This document shows, in pieces, positions 1-6,567 of a stretch of DNA of 6,567 nt (positions are counted from its first letter, which is position 1; every line of letters begins with the position of its first letter). This DNA comes from an uncultured Acidobacteriota bacterium. Its GTDB lineage: Bacteria > Acidobacteriota > Blastocatellia > RBC074. The translations under genes and the position numbers were made by a program. The stretch covers positions 1-6,567 of the forward strand of contig CALBSU010000216.1 in NCBI GenBank assembly GCA_937967285.1. The letters run 5' to 3'. The notes beneath the pieces are model-generated. The model had not been told where the DNA came from, did not search any database, and saw only the letters and a list, made by a program, of their open reading frames with translations.

Positions 1-1
1 G

Positions 2-438
2 AATATCGCACGGCTCTGCGGGGCCACGTTCACTCCCCTTCATCTGGTGGGGAAGCTCGGCTTCCGTGTCGATGAGAAGGCCGTTCGCCGGGCAGGACTG
101 GACTACTGGGACGACGTCGAAATCACTTATCCCAGATCGCTCGAACATCTTTACGACACGCTGCCGGATTGCCGGTTCCTCTATTTTTCTACCAAGGCCG
201 ATCGGATCTACACCGAATTCGAGTACGCGCCGGGTGACTGCCTGGTCTTCGGACGGGAAACAGCGGGTCTGCCGGAAGAGCTGCTGAGGGCCAATTGGGA
301 CAGGTGCCTGAGGATTCCGATGCCGAATCCGGCTGTGCGCTCGCTCAACCTGGCGACGTCGGTGGGGATAGTTCTTTACGAGGCGTTAAGGCAGATCGGT
401 TTCGACGGCTCGGGCGGGAAGAGCGGGCCGTCAGACGT

Positions 439-442
<4 letters not shown>
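2..442 (+). CDS. trmL: tRNA (cytidine/uridine-34-2'-O)-methyltransferase TrmL, SpoU/SPOUT family, 5'-truncated by the window edge
   Basis: This is the C-terminal 146 residues of a SPOUT (trefoil-knot) methyltransferase. Known TrmL enzymes use S-adenosylmethionine to methylate the 2'-OH of the wobble base of tRNA-Leu isoacceptors in the cytoplasm. The frame is already open at the window edge and begins NIARLC, matching the end of the family's N-terminal N-x-G-N-I-x-R motif. About 14 residues are therefore missing to the left, and the GTG at 47 is not the real start. Visible TrmL signatures are RRAGLDYW, then GDCLVFGRETAGLP (motif 2, E. coli FGPETRGLP), then LRIPMPNPAVRSLNLATSVG followed by IVLYEALRQ (motif 3, which forms the knot and the cofactor site). 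The total length would be near the usual 155-160 residues. The TAG stop overlaps the TAA stop of the convergent kinase gene. The close match to E. coli TrmL makes this more likely than TrmH or RlmB, which carry longer N-terminal regions. Confidence 0.93.
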
Positions 443-3353
<2,911 letters not shown>

Positions 3354-3358
3354 CATGT

Positions 3359-3380
3359 GGCGGGATCGTCATATCCTGCC
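3359..3380. repeat. Short inverted repeat between the transporter and kinase genes
   Basis: GGCGGGAT and ATCCTGCC can pair around a six-base loop, with one G-T wobble on the plus strand and one A-C mismatch on the minus strand. The hairpin lies just after the transporter stop codon and before the heptamer repeat. There is no T-run after it in the direction of transcription, so it is not a convincing intrinsic terminator. It could be a weak attenuator or an mRNA 3'-end stabiliser, or chance. Confidence 0.25.
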
Positions 3381-3398
3381 GCTCTTTGTACTTGTTAC

Positions 3399-4706
3399 TC
3401 AGTCGCTAACCGGGATCAAAGCGGCCTGCTTGCCTTTTCTTTCATCAACTCTGGAGAGAATTATCATGCCGACTATGAAGAAGAGCCCGACCGACAGGAT
3501 CGCCGGACGCTGACTGCCGGTTATCCATGACAGGACGCCGAAGATGGTCGGTCCCAGAAATGCCATCGCCTTGCCGGCCACGCCGAGAAAACCGAAGAAC
3601 TCCGCGGAATTCTCCTTCGGAGTGAAGACCGCCACCAGGCTTCTCGATACCGACTGGCAGGATCCCAGCCCGACGCCCACCAGACCCGAGACGACATAGA
3701 ACCAGGTTCTCGATTCGATGAAATAGGCGATCACCACAGCCGACAACCAGATGCTGAGCGAAATGAAGATCGTCCTTTTCTGGCCGATCCTGTCGGCTAT
3801 CCATCCGAATCCGAACGCTCCGATCGCCGCCACGATGTTGATCACCAGCAGCATGACCCCGAACTCCTGAGCGGTGAACGAGAGCGTGTTCTTCGCGTAC
3901 AGACCGGCGAAATAGATCACGGTCACAACGCCGTCATTATAGATAAGAAATGCGATGAGAAGTTTGAAGAGTTCCGAATAGCGCCTGACATGCCGGATCG
4001 TCCTTCCGATCTGACGAAAACCCATGCTGATATAGTTCTCGCCGGGCGGGAGCACCTGCTTGCGGCTCCGTTCCTTCAGAAAGAGAAATGTCGGAATGAC
4101 GGCGACAGCATAATAGACGGCAACTACGACAGGGATGAGTCTCGCCATCGATAACTGCCCGTCGGTGGGATTGCTGACGATATTGGCGGACAGCGGCAGG
4201 CAGAGCGCCAGGCTGATCAGCCCGCTGCCGTAACCGAGCGCCCATTTGATCCCGGAGATTCTTCCGACGTTCTTATCGTTCGAGATCCCGGGAAGAAAAC
4301 TGTCGATGAAGACCCCGCCGCCCGCGAACCCGACGTTCGCCGTGATGTAGAGGGTCAGCCCGAGCATGGTCATCCCCGGCCCGACGAAATAGAGCGCCGC
4401 CGTGAAGAAGGTGATGACCAGCGCGCAGACTCCGAGGAATTTCTTGCGACTCCCAGAAAAATCCGCGATCGCACCCATGATCGGCGCCAGCAGCGCCACC
4501 AGCAGCTCGGAGATGCCGGCCGACAGCCCCCACAGCAGATCCGCTTTCGCCTGATCCTGAACGACTATGGTGCTGAAATACTGCGCATAAAAGGCCGTCA
4601 CGATCACCGTCGTGAAGGCCGAATCCGCGACATCGTACATGCACCAGCCGAGGATCTCTTTTCGAGTGACAGGTTCTTCGATTCTGATCTGCTCTTTGTC
4701 AGTCAT
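3399..4706 (-). CDS. MFS transporter, UMF1 / Atg22-like family
   Basis: This 435-residue integral inner-membrane protein is predicted to have 12 membrane segments, as in other major facilitator proteins. Family signatures are WCMYDVADSAF near the N-terminus (21-31), the loop motif GAIADFSGSRKKF (78-90), FLIYNDGVVTV (253-263), a second loop motif GWIADRIGQKRT (301-312), and QSVSRSLVAVFTPKENSAEF with FFGFLGVAGK (351-379). These match the UMF1 group, which is related to fungal vacuolar Atg22 amino-acid effluxers. The substrate of the bacterial members is generally unknown. The ATG at 4706 is preferred to the in-frame GTG at 4724: the first residues then resemble a normal charged cytoplasmic tail, although the only purine stretch upstream (GAAG) is weak. 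The kinase gene follows on the same strand with no strong terminator between them, suggesting co-transcription. No convincing promoter was found upstream; a TACAAT (minus strand, 4780-4785) is a possible -10 without a good -35. Confidence 0.9.
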   Translation of the reverse strand: MTDKEQIRIEEPVTRKEILGWCMYDVADSAFTTVIVTAFYAQYFSTIVVQDQAKADLLWGLSAGISELLVALLAPIMGAIADFSGSRKKFLGVCALVITFFTAALYFVGPGMTMLGLTLYITANVGFAGGGVFIDSFLPGISNDKNVGRISGIKWALGYGSGLISLALCLPLSANIVSNPTDGQLSMARLIPVVVAVYYAVAVIPTFLFLKERSRKQVLPPGENYISMGFRQIGRTIRHVRRYSELFKLLIAFLIYNDGVVTVIYFAGLYAKNTLSFTAQEFGVMLLVINIVAAIGAFGFGWIADRIGQKRTIFISLSIWLSAVVIAYFIESRTWFYVVSGLVGVGLGSCQSVSRSLVAVFTPKENSAEFFGFLGVAGKAMAFLGPTIFGVLSWITGSQRPAILSVGLFFIVGMIILSRVDERKGKQAALIPVSD

Positions 4707-4807
4707 ATGATCGGACTTCAGCACTACGCTTTGGGGTGCGGCGCCAGTTTAATCGCCCAGAAATGACATCAAGTCGCAGATTGTATCCGAGATGTTCCGC
4801 GGGAGAA

Positions 4808-4843
4808 AGCCCGGCCGGGAAACTTCGAGCTTCCGACCGGGCT
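4808..4843 (-). terminator. Probable intrinsic terminator of the 70-residue small gene
   Basis: A GC-rich stem pairs AGCCCGG with CCGGGCT, continues through one C-A mismatch into CGG/CCG plus a wobble and an A-T pair, and closes on a roughly ten-base loop. In the minus-strand direction the stem is followed by TTTC, a short T-run. It lies 20 bases beyond the stop codon of the small gene and upstream of the transporter start, so it should separate the two transcription units. The T-run is weak, so termination may be partial. Confidence 0.6.
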
Positions 4844-4862
4844 ATATGGCAGGGAACGGCCC

Positions 4863-5075
<213 letters not shown>

Positions 5076-5408
5076 GTCCTGTTACCGTTCTTTCTCTGTC
5101 CGTTGCTGATTCATGACCCCCACAGAATATACTTCGACACAGTCGTCAGCCACGACATACGAGTTCTTAGATTAATGATCCAGTGAGCGTTTGGAACGCG
5201 GCTACTGCCTTATTCTGAAGATCTTTCGCTTGCGTCCGAAGCGGATTGACTGCTTTCGGGGAATGGGGCGGAAGAATTTGGGGTAACGTACCTGCTGACG
5301 GAATCGTAACTCGCCGGCATACTACCACAACTCCTTCTGTTCCCCCTACAATTTTTTGATTTAAATATTCTAATTCGGGAATATCCAGGTTCCGGATGGA
5401 CATTTATT
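5076..5408. other. Intergenic stretch between the small paralogues, no supported gene
   Basis: This stretch is visibly richer in A/T than the surrounding genes, particularly around 5345-5375. It holds a minus-strand open frame of 78 codons (5167-5403). That frame has no ribosome binding site, its third codon positions lack the strong G/C preference of neighbouring genes, and its product is not recognisable, so it is not called as a gene. A small imperfect inverted repeat (CCGAAGC with GCTTTCGG, about 5236-5258) is present. No convincing promoter for the left-hand small gene was found. The region could hold activator sites for the sigma-54-like promoter downstream, or be a decayed gene. Confidence 0.5.
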
Positions 5409-5433
5409 ATTGTGGCACAAGATTTGCCACAAT
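5409..5433. repeat. Perfect 9-bp inverted repeat, candidate regulator binding site
   Basis: The arms ATTGTGGCA and TGCCACAAT are perfect reverse complements separated by seven bases, giving a 25-bp dyad centred at 5421. It lies upstream of the right-hand small gene and contains the sigma-54-like element. Alternatively, its centre is about 42 bases upstream of the start point predicted from the TATAAT at 5451-5456, which is the position of a class II activator site. The half-site spacing is longer than in CRP/FNR sites, so no regulator family is assigned. Confidence 0.6.
5413..5428 (+). promoter_or_regulatory. Candidate sigma-54 (RpoN) promoter, -24/-12 type
   Basis: TGGCAC, five bases, then TTGCC reproduces the RpoN consensus TGGCAC-N5-TTGCW in all but the last base. 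The invariant GG (5414-5415) and GC (5426-5427) are exactly ten bases apart. The predicted start is near 5439, giving a leader of about 115 bases before the ATG at 5556. A perfect TATAAT (5451-5456) also lies downstream, but the nearby TTGACA (5435-5440) is only ten bases from it, too close for a sigma-70 promoter. The match also arises partly from the dyad, so an operator for another regulator is an alternative. Confidence 0.5.
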
Positions 5434-5526
5434 TTTGACATAAGATGCTGTATAATGGGAAGCAAGAAAAACCTGACAGCACGTTCATTGTACGAGACAA
5501 AAGATCAGGCAAAGACAAGACAAAGA

Positions 5527-5553
5527 GGGCCAAAAAGGCTCAGGGAGAAGGAG
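5527..5553 (+). promoter_or_regulatory. Leader hairpin and strong Shine-Dalgarno region of the 64-residue small gene
   Basis: A five-pair hairpin (GGGCC, loop AAAAA, GGCTC, 5527-5541, one wobble) is followed directly by a purine run GGGAGAAGGAG (5543-5553) and the ATG at 5556. GGGAG is eight bases from the ATG and AAGGAG two bases. This run decides the start: it favours 5556 over the in-frame ATG at 5445, which has no ribosome site and overlaps the TATAAT. Confidence 0.6.
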
Positions 5554-5555
5554 AT

Positions 5556-5750
5556 ATGACAAAAGCCAAACTGGTGAAAAAGGAAGACTATATCAAGCAG
5601 CAGGAGATGAGGAAGCGGGCTCGCAAGAAGCCGCGGGTCGTGAAGCAGACGATCGACAGGGTGGCTGAGTGGCTCGAGACGAGCGCGGCCGAGCGTAAGG
5701 ACCCGAGAAAGGCCTTCGAGGCTCTCTTCGCGCAGCCACAGGTGCAATAG
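5556..5750 (+). CDS. Small basic protein of unknown function (64 aa), paralogue of the small protein encoded at 4863-5075
   Basis: Not a named family that I recognise. The protein has 18 Lys/Arg and 9 Asp/Glu in 64 residues, a basic core (MRKRARKKPR, 18-27), and a C-terminal probable helix EWLETSAAERKDPRKAFEAL then F (38-58). Shared positions with the other small protein are KAKL[IV]KK at the N-terminus and W-L-x-T-x-x-A-E-x-x-D-x-R-x-x-F-x-x-L-F at the C-terminus. The middle is five residues shorter here. There is no signal peptide or membrane span, so a cytoplasmic role is expected. The start is fixed by the purine-rich ribosome site just upstream. Third codon positions are strongly G/C, as in the housekeeping genes nearby, which supports real coding. 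The upstream dyad and sigma-54-like element suggest conditional expression. A strong terminator follows about 80 bases after the stop. Confidence 0.8.
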   Translation: MTKAKLVKKEDYIKQQEMRKRARKKPRVVKQTIDRVAEWLETSAAERKDPRKAFEALFAQPQVQ

Positions 5751-5828
5751 CCGGCTGATCGCGCTAAGGTATTGATTTTCGAGGATTTACTCGACATAAA
5801 GAGCAGCCGCCATGTCGACAAAATAAAA

Positions 5829-5856
5829 GGCGATGATCCTGGATCATCGCCTTTTT
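5829..5856 (+). terminator. Bidirectional intrinsic terminator between the small gene and tRNA-Gly
   Basis: GGCGATGATCC and GGATCATCGCC are perfect reverse complements separated by one base, folding as a 9-bp stem with a five-base loop. TTTTT follows on the plus strand and AAAA precedes it, so the minus strand also ends in TTTT. It can therefore end both the small-gene transcript from the left and the tRNA transcript from the right. Confidence 0.9.
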
Positions 5857-5878
5857 GCCGTCTGAGCGGCCTTTAAAC

Positions 5879-5955
<77 letters not shown>

Positions 5956-5967
5956 TGAGAAAGTAAT

Positions 5968-5996
5968 ATGTAAACTAATCGGGACGTGTTTGTCAA
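5968..5996 (-). promoter_or_regulatory. Probable sigma-70-type promoter of tRNA-Gly
   Basis: On the minus strand a perfect TTGACA (5996-5991) is followed, after 17 bases, by TTACAT (5973-5968). The -10 box is a weak match but the spacing is ideal. Transcription would start around 5961, eight bases before the mature tRNA 5' end, which is typical for a tRNA gene. It lies within the 65-base gap after yraN, so the tRNA need not depend on read-through. Confidence 0.6.
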
Positions 5997-6018
5997 CCGT
6001 CAGCTCTCAATCATGGGC

Positions 6019-6465
6019 TCATATTCTTAGGCCCTGAGTGTTAAAAAGCTCGGTTCGGGGGCCGATCTCGAAAAATCCTTTAAACAGCCTGATTTCGATA
6101 TTTTGTTTGTCGGGGGCGATGATACTGACAACATCGAATCTGCAGGGGGCGTCGGAGAGTCCGAGAATGCGCCGGTAGACCCTGGCAGTGCGTATGATCT
6201 TCTTTCTCTTGCGTTTATCGACGGCGGATTCCGGCGAGGCGAATATCTCCCGGCGACGTGTCTTGACTTCGATGAAGGTCAGAATCTGCGGATCGGCTGA
6301 TGTGTCGTAAGCGATCAGATCTATCTCACCGGTCAGTATTCTGCCGGATCGGGTATGTCCGATGGGCGCGATAAAGTTCATGGCTACGATCCTGTATCCC
6401 CGTTCCTTGAGAAATTCCCTGGCAATTTCTTCACCGGATCGTCCGATTTCGAGGTGCGATTTCAT
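6019..6465 (-). CDS. yraN: YraN/UPF0102 family endonuclease-like protein
   Basis: The 148-residue protein has the restriction-endonuclease-like fold signature of UPF0102. Residues 7-23 (IGRSGEEIAREFLKERG) match the conserved L-G-x-x-G-E-x-x-A helix, GEIDLIA (46-52) carries the acidic Asp49, and FIEVKTRR (64-71) supplies the E-x-K pair (Glu66, Lys68), which together form a PD-(D/E)xK-like site. The family is widespread and a DNA-processing role is assumed, but the biochemical function is not well established. The length is slightly above the usual 115-130 residues because of an insert before GEIDL (about 34-44) and a longer C-terminal tail. The ATG at 6465 is chosen since the conserved helix begins just after it. 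The open frame continues upstream to a TTG at 6552 and to the window edge, but those residues do not resemble the family. The ribosome site (GAAG) is weak. tRNA-Gly follows on the same strand. Confidence 0.9.
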   Translation of the reverse strand: MKSHLEIGRSGEEIAREFLKERGYRIVAMNFIAPIGHTRSGRILTGEIDLIAYDTSADPQILTFIEVKTRRREIFASPESAVDKRKRKKIIRTARVYRRILGLSDAPCRFDVVSIIAPDKQNIEIRLFKGFFEIGPRTELFNTQGLRI

Positions 6466-6493
6466 ATCGGGTCTTCGTTTTAAGGCGGCTCTT

Positions 6494-6507
6494 ACACCAA
6501 ATGGTGT
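6494..6507. repeat. Small inverted repeat upstream of yraN
   Basis: ACACCA and TGGTGT are perfect reverse complements separated by two A residues. The site is about 30 bases upstream of the yraN start and could be an operator or chance. An imperfect direct repeat flanks it: ATCGGGTCTTCGTTTT at 6466-6481 and ATCCGGCTTCGTTTT at 6533-6547. No promoter can be assigned, because the upstream context is cut by the window edge. Confidence 0.35.
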
Positions 6508-6567
6508 CGAGCAGGACTGAAAAGGGCTGGTAATCCGGCTTCGTTTTGGCAAAATGAGGCAAGCGGA

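Noticed and set aside
2..46. GTG at 47 as the start of trmL
   Set aside because: The frame is open and matches conserved TrmL sequence to the left of 47, so the gene begins outside the window.
5435..5456. TTGACA and TATAAT as a sigma-70 promoter
   Set aside because: Each box is perfect, but only ten bases separate them instead of about 17.
5210..5533. 107-codon minus-strand frame
   Set aside because: It runs antisense through the leader and the promoter-like dyad, has irregular composition, no ribosome site and no recognisable domain.
5445..5555. In-frame extension of the right-hand small protein to the ATG at 5445
   Set aside because: It has no ribosome site, overlaps the TATAAT, and the paralogue has no matching N-terminal extension. 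A strong purine run precedes 5556.
6466..6552. TTG start at 6552 for yraN
   Set aside because: The 29 additional residues do not resemble the family, and the conserved helix begins right after the ATG at 6465.

Overview
The window looks like chromosomal DNA from a bacterium of moderately high GC, most plausibly an acidobacterium (Blastocatellia-like) or a related environmental phylum. This is inferred from one gene type: a Hanks-type Ser/Thr kinase with a single membrane span and a long TolB/WD40-like (PD40) propeller, an architecture common in Acidobacteriota. No phylogenetic marker is complete enough to prove it. No insertion sequence, phage gene or CRISPR array was seen.

Layout, left to right. 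(1) 2-442, plus strand: the 3' part of a TrmL-type tRNA wobble 2'-O-methyltransferase. Its stop overlaps the stop of the convergent kinase gene. (2) 439-4706, minus strand: a two-gene unit in which an MFS transporter of the UMF1/Atg22-like group is followed by a 958-residue membrane-anchored protein kinase with a propeller sensor domain. A four-copy AGTARAA heptamer repeat sits directly before the kinase start. (3) 4808-5856: a region of small genes. Two short basic proteins of 70 and 64 residues, on opposite strands and divergently arranged, are clearly homologous to each other. They are separated by 480 bases of lower-GC DNA. The right-hand copy is preceded by a perfect 9-bp dyad that contains a strong sigma-54-type -24/-12 element, then a long leader and a strong Shine-Dalgarno sequence. 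Both copies are followed by hairpin terminators. (4) 5879-6465, minus strand: tRNA-Gly(GCC) with an encoded CCA end and its own promoter-like sequence, preceded by a YraN/UPF0102 family gene.

Functionally, trmL, tRNA-Gly and yraN are housekeeping genes. The transporter and kinase are adjacent, co-oriented and may be co-transcribed, but nothing in the sequence shows that they act together. The most unusual part is the pair of unrecognised small paralogues and the promoter-like dyad of the right-hand copy.
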